A stretch of 64,000 bases of DNA. Source: Euphorbia lathyris (taxonomy: Eukaryota > Streptophyta > Magnoliopsida > Malpighiales > Euphorbiaceae). The position numbers and the translations under genes are program-made. The notes under the pieces are model-generated. The model worked only from the letters and a program-made list of their open reading frames with translations, was not told where the DNA came from and did no database searches. The stretch is from positions 14,908,001 to 14,972,000 of the forward strand of contig NC_088917.1 of NCBI RefSeq assembly GCF_963576675.1. Reading direction: 5' to 3'. Positions 11,567-20,748 of the stretch are shown in pieces. How positions within the stretch are numbered: the first letter of the stretch is position 1; every line of letters begins with the position of its first letter.

Positions 11567-13054
11567 TCAGTGCTGAGCGTGCCAGCACACCTTTGTGGTG
11601 TGTCCTTTCTTCCCACAGAAGTCACACTGGACATTCCGTTGAGGATTCCATCTCTGCTGACTAGTACTTCTGTACTGAGTGTTCAGAGGAATATTTCTTT
11701 TATTCGGAACCTTAAGTTGGTTCTGAATAGATGTGACATCCTTCTTCAGTTTTTTAGAATCTGATTGGACCTCAGAGACAAACTTTTGCATAATTTCTAC
11801 ATTACTCTGCAAAGTTGAGTTGTCTTGGAGAAGATATCGAAGGTCACTCAGCTTGACCTCCTCAATCTCGTCACATCGCCTGCTGAGTGCTCTAACCTTT
11901 TTATTACACTTTTTGACAAGTGTGTAGAGGTCACTCAGGGCATTAATCATTTCATTTCTGAGCAAGGGTAGTGATATTACCTCAGTTGAGTGTTCCTCAT
12001 CGTCTGATACAATGGAGGGGTCAGCATGCTCAGAAACACAAGGCTCAGCAAACTCATCTGCCTTGAAGCAGATCTTTGCTGACTCAGTGGCATCAGCTTC
12101 TGATGATGATGACTCATCACTATCACTCCAGGTTGCCACCATTGCCTTCTTGTCGTTCTTCCTTTCTTTCCTCAAGGTAGGACAACTTGATTTGATATGG
12201 CCAGTTTGATGACATTCAAAGCATGTAATGGGCTTTGAGTTGTCCTTCTTGTACTTGTTGTCGCTTGACTCAGCTTTGTACTTATCAAACTTCTTGTAAG
12301 GCTTCTTGGAATATTTATCGTTCTTTATGAATAGCCTTTTCATCTTTCTAGTGAACATTGCCATTTCTTCATCGTCTGTTGAGCTCCCATCACTGGAGTC
12401 AGCTTTCATGACAAGAGACTTTTGCTTCTTGTCTTCAGACTTGTCCTTCACCTCGAAATTCTTCATTGAGATCTCATGGGTCAGCAACAAGCCAATGAGT
12501 TCATCATACTTGTAGGTGGTCAAGTCTTGAGCTTCCTCAACAGCAGGTTTCTTGGCTTGCCAGCTTTTAGGAAGACTCCTCAGTATCTTCTTGACTTGCT
12601 CTTCCTTAGTAAAGATCTTGCCAAGTCTCTTGAGCTCGTTGATTATGTTTGTGAATCTTGAGTTCATGTCAGAGATTCCTTCATCATCATTCATTTCAAA
12701 GAGCTCGTACAACCTCATGTGCTGGTTCACCTTGGACTTCTTAACTTTGTTGGTTCCTTCGTAGACGACCTCCAGCTTCTTCCAGATCTCCTGCGCTGAC
12801 TCACAACCTGAAATTTTATTATACTCTGCAGCATCTATATAGTGAAGCATGTTTATAGCCGAAGCATGATTTTGTAGCTTCTTGAGATCATCTTCTGTCC
12901 ATTTAGTCTCAGCTTTAACAACCGTTTGGCCGTCAATAGTTTCAACAGGAACAAATGGGCCTTGGACTATAGAAAGCCATGCACTCATATTTGTTGCCTG
13001 GATGAAATTTTTCATTCTGTTCTTCCAAAAGGTATAGTTAGACCCGAAGAACAA
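11567..13054 (-). CDS. Copia Gag (nucleocapsid precursor), no visible ATG
   Basis: The 495-codon open frame encodes a UBN2-type plant Copia Gag. The N-terminal capsid-like part includes YTFWKNRMKNFIQ and, near residue 100, W-K-x-L-E. An acidic and lysine-rich linker follows, with one zinc knuckle CFECHQTGHIKSSC near residue 278 and a second, CDFCGKKGHTTKVC, at the C-terminus. A third knuckle follows the TGA at 11567-11569. Gag packages element RNA in cytoplasmic particles. The frame is open upstream to the primer site (about 13198) but shows no ATG; the position given begins at a TTG, so the true start may be lost or unusual. The TGA and a shift between here and the protease separate Gag from Pol. 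Confidence 0.85.
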   Translation of the reverse strand: MFFGSNYTFWKNRMKNFIQATNMSAWLSIVQGPFVPVETIDGQTVVKAETKWTEDDLKKLQNHASAINMLHYIDAAEYNKISGCESAQEIWKKLEVVYEGTNKVKKSKVNQHMRLYELFEMNDDEGISDMNSRFTNIINELKRLGKIFTKEEQVKKILRSLPKSWQAKKPAVEEAQDLTTYKYDELIGLLLTHEISMKNFEVKDKSEDKKQKSLVMKADSSDGSSTDDEEMAMFTRKMKRLFIKNDKYSKKPYKKFDKYKAESSDNKYKKDNSKPITCFECHQTGHIKSSCPTLRKERKNDKKAMVATWSDSDESSSSEADATESAKICFKADEFAEPCVSEHADPSIVSDDEEHSTEVISLPLLRNEMINALSDLYTLVKKCNKKVRALSRRCDEIEEVKLSDLRYLLQDNSTLQSNVEIMQKFVSEVQSDSKKLKKDVTSIQNQLKVPNKRNIPLNTQYRSTSQQRWNPQRNVQCDFCGKKGHTTKVCWHAQH

Positions 13055-13186
13055 AGGAGGCCGAGTAATGGATAGTCCCTCAGGTAAAATCTGAGTTGTC
13101 TGATTTCCTGGGAGGAAACGAGTGCTGTTCTCAGCCTTAGTGGGGATCAGCTCAAGATAGTTATATCTTGCACAGTCAGCTATTAA

Positions 13187-13198
13187 GCTCTGATACCA
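13187..13198 (-). other. primer-binding site (initiator tRNA-Met type)
   Basis: TGGTATCAGAGC on the minus strand, two bases inside the 5' LTR. This is the standard plant Copia primer-binding sequence, complementary to the 3' end of initiator tRNA-Met, and it fixes the direction of the element. Confidence 0.9.
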
Positions 13199-13200
13199 CT

Positions 13201-14485
13201 TGTTGGTCCCTTATAACGTGACAAGGTTAGTTCCAAGGGGGGGATAGGAACTATTTAAAATTTTGTCCGTTAAGGCTGACTTCTTTTGTTGAGAAAAGGT
13301 TTACACATCGGCGCTAAGTAATTCTAAGACACAAGCTTAGTTAACTTGTGACTAAATTTGCTTCTTTACTTGAGTCGGGAGATAGCAGTTAGAGTTTGTT
13401 ACTTATTCAGTTTTATAGCAAACAATATATGTAAAGAAGTTTAAGGTTAGAAATAAGTTACTCAACAGACTGGTTCGGCCTCTCCGCCTACATCCAGTCC
13501 CCGGAACTTGTTCCGGGCTTTTTGAATTCTCTACTGAGCTCTTTAAAGGTAGAGCACCAAACCTTTTACAATAGAAGCTTGGTATACAAGAGTACCTTCC
13601 TCTATACCTCTACTCACTCCTATATCTACCGCTGAGTACTATAACCAAGTACTCATCCTCTCCTTTCTATTCTTCTAGAAATGATAAAGTGTTTGTCCTA
13701 AACAACAATTTTTAAGACACTTTAGATGATTGAAATCACTCTAGAATTTTACACAATAATATGGAAATTGGTGTAAGGTTTTTGCTTTGCTTTTCTCACA
13801 AAACTTCGTGTAGGAATTTGGTCAGCGTTTCGGCTAATTGAAGATCTGCATCGAATGAAGCAAATGAGAGGCCTTTATATAGTGACACTTGAGGCACCGG
13901 TAATTTCGAATTTCGAAATAACCGTTGGAGGGAAACGGCTTCCTGTCATTGTCACTCAGTACGTGCACAGTGTCGTTGGCCAATGAGATTCTTGCATCTT
14001 CTGTCTGCGGCAGTGCTCAGCAACTTTTCGTCCGGTAAACAGAATGTTTCGACATTTTTTGCAAAGTCTTCCAGACAGCTTCCTGCGCCTTCTGAACTTT
14101 ACCCAAAGTAGAAATACTTTGTCTATAAGTTGATTCTTGTCTGCCGTTGTCCTGATTGCTTGTCGCTTAACTCAGCAGCTTCCTCTTGAAGCTTTTGCTA
14201 GAAGGCTTTTCGATCTTCTTCATGCTGAGTCGTCGTTTTGCTTGAAACGGCTACATTTCATCTTCTTGGGCCGTGAGGTCTTGATTATGTTGACTTTGGC
14301 TTGACTTCCACTCATGAGCTTTTAGACTTTATATCTTAATGTCTTATAGATAAATAAACTCAACATTGAACAAACACATTAGTATAAATAAATCAAAGCA
14401 TTTAAATTTAATGTGTTAGAATATTTTTTATCAATTACTTAAATAATTTTGTCAAATCAAAATCATGTGGAAAGGTGTTTCAACA
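13201..14485 (-). repeat. 5' LTR of the Copia element (1285 bp)
   Basis: Same ends as the left LTR, followed by the target duplication GGTAT. This is the promoter-side LTR because gag starts to its left. It has lost about 50 bp relative to the other LTR. Small differences along the length (for example CCAATGGGG against CCAAGGGGG near the start) show some time since insertion. Confidence 0.92.
13872..13881 (-). promoter_or_regulatory. TATA box of the Copia 5' LTR
   Basis: TATATAAAGG on the minus strand, just upstream of CCTCTCATTTGC. The same box and context recur in the other LTR and, slightly changed (ACTATAAATAGG, ACTATAAAAGG), in both solo LTRs. Conservation across family members supports its being the LTR promoter. 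Confidence 0.6.
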
Positions 14486-14525
14486 GGTATTTCCTCTTTT
14501 AATTTTAACTTGGATAAGTTTATAA

Positions 14526-14798
14526 ATTGTGATTTGATTGTAGCTCTTTTAGATTTGGGGTTTGGCAAGATTAAATGAAGAAATAAGGTATAGAGAGAAA
14601 AGGAAATGGAGAAGAAAGAAAGATTTGCAGGAAAAAATTATGAAAGATTGAAAGAGAAATGAAAAGATGGAGATATTGTTTTTTTTAGGAAGAGGGTATT
14701 TTTGTAATTACAGTGGGTCTCATTTTTTAAATGAATAAAGTAAAAATTGATGAGTTGGCATGTTGACTTTGGGTTGACCGGTCATTTTTACCGGCATA
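14526..14798 (-). repeat. inner part of the right TIR of the Pack-MULE
   Basis: This is the inverted copy of about 2128-2396. The outer 118 bp of the same TIR lie at 20291-20408, displaced by the Athila-like element that inserted after ACCGG. The whole right TIR is about 390 bp. Confidence 0.85.
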
Positions 14799-15119
14799 TG
14801 ATAGCTCCCATTTGTATAGGGTTTTTAGGCCCCTTTTAGCTTCCTTTTGCTTTATTTCCTTTTAATTTCAGTAGCGTTTTATTATCTTTTAGTTTAAATT
14901 AGCAATTTCCCTTATTTTTGGCATTTTCGGTGTTTTCAGGGATTTTCAGGGACCTTTCGTGCATTTCCGAACCAGACCCAAGCCTATTGGAGCATTTCCG
15001 GATCATTCAGGGACCATCAGAGCACTTTTGGGATTCGTCAGGGACTATTAGAGCACTTTTCGGAATCCTAGGGACCTAAACAGATAAAAGCCGAAGCCAC
15101 AATTCCTCAAATAGGACCT

Positions 15120-15225
15120 GTCTCGGCGAGACATCACCTGTCTCGTCGAGACAGGCCCTCGTCTCGTCGAGACAGGCCTTGTCTCGACGAGACGAGGCGG
15201 GGGAAGGCGCGCCTGCGCCTTCCCC
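15120..15225. repeat. array of GTCTCGNCGAGAC palindromes and a GC hairpin
   Basis: Four 13-bp palindromes (central N = G, T, T, A) spaced by 6-8 bp, followed by a perfect 11-bp inverted repeat GGGGAAGGCGC / GCGCCTTCCCC with a 4-base loop at 15200-15225. The block is strongly GC-rich inside an AT-rich LTR. The 3' LTR carries six copies. Confidence 0.85.
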
Positions 15226-15321
15226 TTTGCTGAAATTCGCTGATCAGGACCCTAAAAGCCCATTTAATACTTTGTAAATGCCATTTTTACCCCTGAAGTA
15301 TTAGGGTTTCCTTCCTAATTC

Positions 15322-15330
15322 TATAAATAG
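15322..15330 (+). promoter_or_regulatory. TATA box of the Athila-like LTR
   Basis: TATAAATAG in the context CTATAAATAGGGAGC, conserved at the equivalent place in the 3' LTR (about 19174-19182). It stands 100 bp downstream of the GC-rich palindrome block. Confidence 0.6.
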
Positions 15331-16443
15331 GGAGCTAAACCTAATCTTTCAGGGGGGGATTAGCCATTCAATAAAATTAGAGAGCCGCTAGGGCTTTCTC
15401 TCCTCCACAATGTAGTTTTAGCTTTTAGTTTAGTTTTCTTGCTTTCTAGATTAGGTTTATTTCTGTTTTGTCTTTTCTTTCAAGAACAATTGATTGGAGA
15501 AGTTCTTCAACTTCTATTTCTGTAATTGGAATCGGCAAAACGGGTTTTGGATTTCTATCTCTTTCCCTTTTATCTTTTGCGATTATATTTAATTGAAGCT
15601 TTTTCCATTGTTCTTATTATGCCCATTGCTTGGATTGGTTTGTCTATGAACTGATCTCCATCCAATTTGGGATGGGGATGAAATTGATTGTATGAATATG
15701 TATGATTAGGGATCTAGGACCTTTGATTGATCAGTTTATGCATGCTTAATGCCTAGGTAATATTAGGAACATGATTTATGCTAGAATGAACATTGATAAT
15801 GATCAACTAGCCTGTTTATGTATATAATGTACTTAATGCCTGTGACCCTGATATTAAATAGGATTATAGATAGATGAGAACCTGACCACGGAATCGTCTA
15901 TACCGAACTTGTGTAAATCTGACTTCACTAGAGACCACTAGGAATGAGGCTTTGTGGCTGGGCTACGGCTTTAGCCTTAGTTGTCAATAAACCTAATGCT
16001 TTGCATGACTTAGGGTATATGCCTAATCAAGCCGTCACCCGAATGCATGTGAATAGGTTAGACAAATCCCGTACAAATTTAGCTTTCACTTAGGACAATT
16101 ACCTTCAATCATTGGTAAAACACAAATCTGAACTCCCTAAACCCATACCTAGGATTTAATCAAAGGAATCCTCAACCTATATTGTGCCATCCGTCAATTC
16201 ACCTTCTACCCTGTCAATTGTTCACTTTGTTTTGTTATGTTTATTTCCTTTAATTCAATTAGTTAGTTATTAAAACCCCAAATCCTTATCCAACCCTCTA
16301 AACAATTAAATCATTCTAGGTAGATTTACTAGTTATAATGAATAGTTTTTGTGGTTCGATCTCGTGCTTAGCACAATATTACTTGTTGCGATAGGATACA
16401 CTTGTCCTATTAAATGCTATATACTTTACGAGCATCAAGTTTT

Positions 16444-16461
16444 TGGCGCCGTTGCCGGGGA
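16444..16461 (+). other. primer-binding site, tRNA-Asp
   Basis: TGGCGCCGTTGCCGGGGA, complementary to the 3' 18 nt of plant tRNA-Asp, six bases inside the 5' LTR. tRNA-Asp priming is known for Athila elements. A degraded second copy (CATCAAGTTTTT...GTTGCCGGGACTATT) follows at about 16503-16535, showing a local duplication of the LTR/primer-site junction. Confidence 0.9.
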
Positions 16462-18596
16462 CTATTTTGATTATAATCAAAGGAATCCTCAACCTATAAC
16501 ACCATCAAGTTTTTGATTAAATGTTGCCGGGACTATTTCGATTATAATCTATGTAAATTGAATAGGTTGAGATAATTGTTTAGATATGTATATATATAAA
16601 TATAAAAAAAATTCGGGTTTTTCAAAAAAAAAAAATTCTCGTGTCGTCTCACCGAAACACTGTTCATCTCGGCGAGACACAAAAAAAAAAAAATTCTCAT
16701 GTCGTCTCGCCGAGACACTGTTCATCTTGGCGAGACACCAAAAAAAAAATTTGAATTAACGTTTTTTTTTCTTTTTCTTTTCTTTTGCTTTTTCTACTCG
16801 TATTCTTTTGTTTTTTTTTCTATTCTTATGTTTGTTTTCTTTTTTTATATTTTTTATTAGCAGAACCCTCTAATCGGAATACTCACCGACGCCGGATTGA
16901 TTTTCAGGACTGCAGCTTGGAATTGAAAATTTAGCATCGGAAAGTCGGGGTTGGATTGACAAGCCACCCCTGAGGGAGTTTTTCTACACTATTTCTTTTC
17001 TACACTTTATGTTTTACTTTTATGTAATGATGGAAGTAAATGCATGTTGTAAGTGTGGGGAGTAGATACTAGGATATGATGATTTTTGATTCTGTAATTT
17101 GCATGTTTTTAATTTCTTTTTGTTTTTCTATATTAGGTTGCATGTTTTTGTTTTAATTTTAGGATTTCATGCTTTCTGTTTTTTGTTTGTTTTTTATTTT
17201 AATTCTAGGAATAAAAAGAATCATAGGCAGTTGAATTTGATACATCTAGCTATCCCGACAATACAGTTGACAATGCGCTTAAAAATTTGCACATTCTAAA
17301 TGAAATTGATGCATGAGAAAAATCTTGAACAACGTTTGAGTCTCCAAAGAGTATTATTTGCCTAAAATTGACATGGAACGGAACGTTAGTTGAGGCTAGG
17401 ATTGATACAAATAACCCTTCAATTGTGAGTTAGAGCCATAAAGATCAATATTTTTAGACTCATGATTAGGAACAATTGATCTCTTAGGTGTGGGATTACA
17501 TTTATTGTCTTTGTGCTCATAGGAATTGCATCCAATACTGGTTGAATTTTGTGTTTCTATTAAACTTGAAATGATTAGGCAACCTAGGTATAGCCCTTTG
17601 TGAAATTTAGCCTATTTCTTTGTTTAGCCAAAATCCCTTAACAATTCCACTAGATAAGCTCCTTTGAGCCTTTTACCTCTTTCTTTGATCAACCCTGTTA
17701 CAAACCTTAGCCTTCTTAAATACCATTTCTCACCCAAGTTAATTGACTCAATTTAGTTTTGATAAATCCTTAGACACACATCTCCTTCAAATTCTCGTTA
17801 GCAATCATTAAAAGGTTGTACTTTTAATAGAAGAAGCAACCATTACCCATTTGATTTTCACTCTTTATCCCCTCTATTCAAAAATAAAAAATAAAAAAAA
17901 AATGGTTAAAAACCAAATAAAAAAAATAGAGGAAATGATAAAAGACGTGTTTATATTTTTAGTTGCTTCCCGAATACTTCACTGATTCACAAACACAATC
18001 TTGAACTTAAACCTTCTTTTACATAGCGGAAAACGTGTCCCTTTTGGATTTCGACTTGCTTGAGGACAAGCAAGATTTTAAGTGTGGGGAGGTGGTTTAT
18101 AGCTCCCTAATGCTGAAAATTTATCCTTTTTGCAAAATTTTTAACTATTTGAGTCATTAACTTTTTGCCTATAAATTCCCTTTTTCCTACCCCAACCCTT
18201 AGCCAATGTTACAACCCTTTAAAGACCTATGATTTTGTTTAATTTTAATGCATTAATTTTGACCGGATGGATGATGCAATCCCAATGTGACCACTTTGTG
18301 CAATTAAATGTAGAGCGTTTACAAAAAATTTCACCCAAACACTTGAGCGTTAGAGTGACCACTTGTGAGCTATCAATTTTAGTTCTCTTCTTTCGTTTTC
18401 ATGAAGTGTTGATTGATAAAACCAATTAATCAGTTTTGGAGACTCGTCTGAGGTTCATTATGTTTTTAATTGCAAAATGAGTAGTCTGAACTGTTGTGAA
18501 TAATAAAGTGTAGTAGATTCTTGTTTTTGTAAGGGAGCTATTTGTTGATTTTTCTCTGCTTTAGATTCTGTCTTGCTTGAGGACAAGCAAGATTCA

Positions 18597-18609
18597 AGTG
18601 TGGGGAGGT
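18597..18609 (+). other. polypurine tract of the Athila-like element
   Basis: AAGTGTGGGGAGGT immediately before the TG of the 3' LTR, preceded by CTTGAGGACAAGCAAG, a block typical of Athila-related elements. This is the plus-strand DNA primer site. Confidence 0.75.
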
Positions 18610-20290
18610 TGATAGCTCCCATTTGTATAGGGTTTTTAGGCCCCTTTTAGCTTCCTTTTGCTTTATTTCCTTTTAATTTCAGTAGCGTTTTATTATCTTT
18701 TAGTTTAAATTAGCAATTTCCCTTATTTTTGGCATTTTCGGTGTTTTTAGGGATTTTCAGGGACCTTTCGTGCATTTCCGAACCAGACCCAAGCCTATTG
18801 GAGCATTTCCGGATCATTCAGGGACCATCAGAGCACTTTTGGAATTCGTCAGGGACCATTAGAGCACTTTTCGGAAGCCTAGGGACCTAAACAGATAAAA
18901 GCCGAAGCCACAGTTCCTCAAATAGGACCTGTCTCGGCGAGACATCACCTGTCTCGTCGAGACAGGCCCTCGTCTCGTCGAGACAGGCCCTCGTCTCGTC
19001 GAGACAGGCCCTCGTCTCGTCGAGACAGGCCTTGTCTCGACGAGACGAGGCGGGGGAAGGCGCGCCTGCGCCTTCCCCTTTGCTGAAATTCGCGGATCAG
19101 GACCCTGAAAGCCCATTTAATACTTTGTAAATGCCATTTTTACCCCTGAAGCATTAGGGTTTCCTTCCTAATTCTATAAATAGGGAGCTAAACCTAATCT
19201 TTCAGGGGGGGATTAGCCATTCAATAAAATTAGAGAGCCGTTAGGGCTTTCTCTCCTCCACAATGTAGTTTTAGCTTTTAGTTTAGTTTTCTTGCTTTCT
19301 AGATTAGGTTTATTTCTGTTTTGTCTTTTCTTTCAAGAACAATTGATTGGAGAAGTTCTTCAACTTCTATTTCTGTAATTGGAATCGGCAAAACGGGTTT
19401 TGGATTTCTATCTCTTTCCCTTTTATCTTTTGCGATTATATTTAATTGAAGCTTTTTCCATTGTTCTTATTATGCCCATTGCTTGGATTGGTTTGTCTAT
19501 GAACTGATCTCCATCCAATTTGGGATGGGGATGAAATTGATTGTATGAATATGTATGATTAGGGATCTAGGACCTTTGATTGATCAGTTTATGCATGCTT
19601 AATGCCTAGGTAATGTTAGGAACATGATTTATGCTAGAATGAACATTGATAATGATCAACTAGCCTGTTTATGTATATAATGTGCTTAATGCCTGTGACC
19701 CTGACATTAAATAGGATTATAGATAGATGAGAACCTGACCACGGAATCGTCTATACTGAACTTGTGTAAATCTGACTTCGCTAGAGACCACTAGGAATGA
19801 GGCTTTGTGGCTGGGCTACGGCTTTAGCCTTAGTTGTCAATAAACCTAATGCTTTGCATGACCTAGGGTATATGCCTAATCAAGCCGTCACCCGAATGCA
19901 TGTGAATAGGTTAGACAAATCTCGTACAAATTTGTCTTTCACTTAGGACAATTACCTTCAATCATTGTTAAAACACAAATCTGAACTCCCTAAACCCATA
20001 CCTAGGATTTAATCAAAGGAATCCTCAACCTATATTGTGCCACCCGTCAATTCACCTTCTACCCTGTCAATTGTTCACTTTGTTTTGTTATGTTTATTTC
20101 ATTTAATTCAATTAGTTAGTTATTAAAACCCCAAATCCTTATCCAACCCTCTAAACAATTAGATCATTCTATGTAGATTTACTAGTTATAACGAATAGTC
20201 TTTGTGGTTCGATCTCATGCTTAGCACAATATTACTTGTTGCGATAAGATACACTTGTCCTATTAAATGATATATACTTTACGAGCATCA
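18610..20290 (+). repeat. 3' LTR of the Athila-like element (1681 bp)
   Basis: Same ends as the 5' LTR. The 42-bp length difference equals two additional copies of the CCCTCGTCTCGTCGAGACAGG unit (18931-19046 against 15120-15193). Directly followed by CCATA, the target duplication, and the outer right TIR of the Pack-MULE. Confidence 0.92.
18931..19046. repeat. expanded GTCTCGNCGAGAC array in the 3' LTR
   Basis: Six palindromes, four of them with T in the centre. Three are carried by identical 21-bp units, where the 5' LTR has one. The open frame that runs through it on the minus strand (VSTRRGP repeats) is a by-product of the tandem units, not a gene. Confidence 0.85.
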
Positions 20291-20408
20291 CCATACACCA
20301 TAGTGAGAGCTCATCTATAAGTTCGTACATATTAGTGAAACAAATTGAAGGTTGTACATTAAAGTGTGAAATGAGGTAAAGTTTGTACACCATTGATGCA
20401 ATTGACCC
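20291..20408 (-). repeat. outer part of the right TIR of the Pack-MULE
   Basis: Inverted copy of 2022-2135, ending at the TSD CTCAAATGTA. It begins CCATACACCATAG, directly after the 3' LTR of the nested element. The CCATA at its start is that element's target duplication. Confidence 0.85.
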
Positions 20409-20460
20409 CTCAAATGTACATAAAATGTATAACACTTAAAATCAAGTTTGAGTTTTACAA
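20409..20460 (-). pseudogene. other half of the split LINE remnant
   Basis: On the minus strand this short piece reads YILCTFE and runs straight into the zf-RVT sequence at 2011 once the 18-kb insertion and one copy of its target duplication are removed. A frame stop lies a few codons further upstream. The A-run and ATCAAGTTTGATA at 20461-20490 resemble the sequence at about 1072-1090, which would make them the imperfect target duplication of this 5'-truncated LINE. Confidence 0.45.
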
Positions 20461-20748
20461 AAAAAAAAAAAAAAAATCAAGTTTGATATTAATATTTAAC
20501 CAAAGATTTCAAGTATTCAATTATAATTAACACTTAATATTTCAAACTAAAAAATTTAAGCTTAATAAACAAATAAATAACTGAAGAAATATAAGCAGAA
20601 ATATAAGCGTTAGAACATTTTTATTATTATATATCATTTAAAGGAGGGAGAATTTTTTTTTGAATTATAAATCATTTTTATCCAATTTCGCGTTTTCTCA
20701 GTTTTTTTTTGGTAGGAAATGAATGGAAAAAACAAACAAACAAAAAAC

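Larger units (their letters stand above)
2982..14485 (-). mobile_element. Ty1/Copia retrotransposon of SIRE/Maximus type with a third ORF
   Basis: An 11.5-kb element, transcribed leftward, with two LTRs (TG...CA ends), a perfect TSD GGTAT (2977-2981 and 14486-14490) and an initiator tRNA-Met type primer site next to the right LTR. Gene order on the minus strand is gag, then protease-integrase-RT-RNase H, then a long third ORF before the 3' LTR. Integrase upstream of RT places it in Copia. Large size plus an extra downstream ORF fits the SIRE/Maximus lineage. All three reading frames carry stops or shifts, so this copy is not autonomous. Two solo LTRs at 41946-43301 and 43630-44972 belong to the same wider family. 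Confidence 0.92.
14799..16437 (+). repeat. 5' LTR of the Athila-like element (1639 bp)
   Basis: Starts TGATAGCTCCCATTTG, ends TTTACGAGCATCA. A TATA box (TATAAATAG) is at 15322-15330 and an AATAAA at about 15369-15374. A GC-rich palindrome array at 15120-15225 precedes the TATA box. The two LTRs differ by only a scattering of single bases plus two extra 21-bp repeat units in the 3' copy, so the insertion is recent. Confidence 0.92.
16438..18609 (+). other. non-coding internal region of the Athila-like element
   Basis: No gag or pol motif is found in any frame. It holds the duplicated primer-site region (16444-16535), two tandem copies of a TCTCGNCGAGACAC-containing block with A-runs (about 16620-16745), AT-rich sequence, and two polypurine-like blocks. 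The first is at about 18059-18112 (GAGGACAAGCAAG then GTGTGGGGAGG then TTTATAGCTCCCT). The second, functional one at 18575-18609 directly adjoins the 3' LTR. Confidence 0.75.
14799..20290 (+). mobile_element. Athila-type LTR element without gag-pol (LARD)
   Basis: A 5.49-kb element with long, nearly identical LTRs (14799-16437 and 18610-20290), a tRNA-Asp primer site just inside the 5' LTR, and a G-rich polypurine tract before the 3' LTR. The 2.17 kb between the LTRs contain no protein of the expected kind; the longest open stretches are about 66 codons. It lies in the right TIR of the Pack-MULE. The target duplication is CCATA on the right and CATA (one C lost) on the left. LTR size, tRNA-Asp priming and the GAGGACAAGCAAG...GTGTGGGGAGG block before the 3' LTR are typical of Athila-related Gypsy elements. 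It must rely on proteins from an autonomous relative. Confidence 0.88.
2022..20408. mobile_element. Pack-MULE carrying a MYB fragment, with two nested LTR elements
   Basis: The termini are long inverted repeats starting GGGTMAATTNCATCAATGG. The flanking 10-bp duplication CTCAAATGTA (2012-2021 and 20409-20418) is perfect. Long TIRs with a 9-11 bp TSD are the hallmark of Mutator-like elements. With the nested Copia (2982-14485) and Athila-like (14799-20290) insertions removed, the element is only about 1.4 kb: left TIR, a MYB gene fragment, and right TIR. It encodes no transposase, so it must have been moved in trans. The cargo makes it a Pack-MULE. The inserts prove that it is older than both LTR elements. 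Confidence 0.85.

Noticed and set aside
18859..19116. Minus-strand frame with repeated VSTRRGP units
   Set aside because: Produced by the 21-bp tandem units in the Athila-like LTR. The equivalent 5' LTR has fewer units and no such frame, so it is not a gene.
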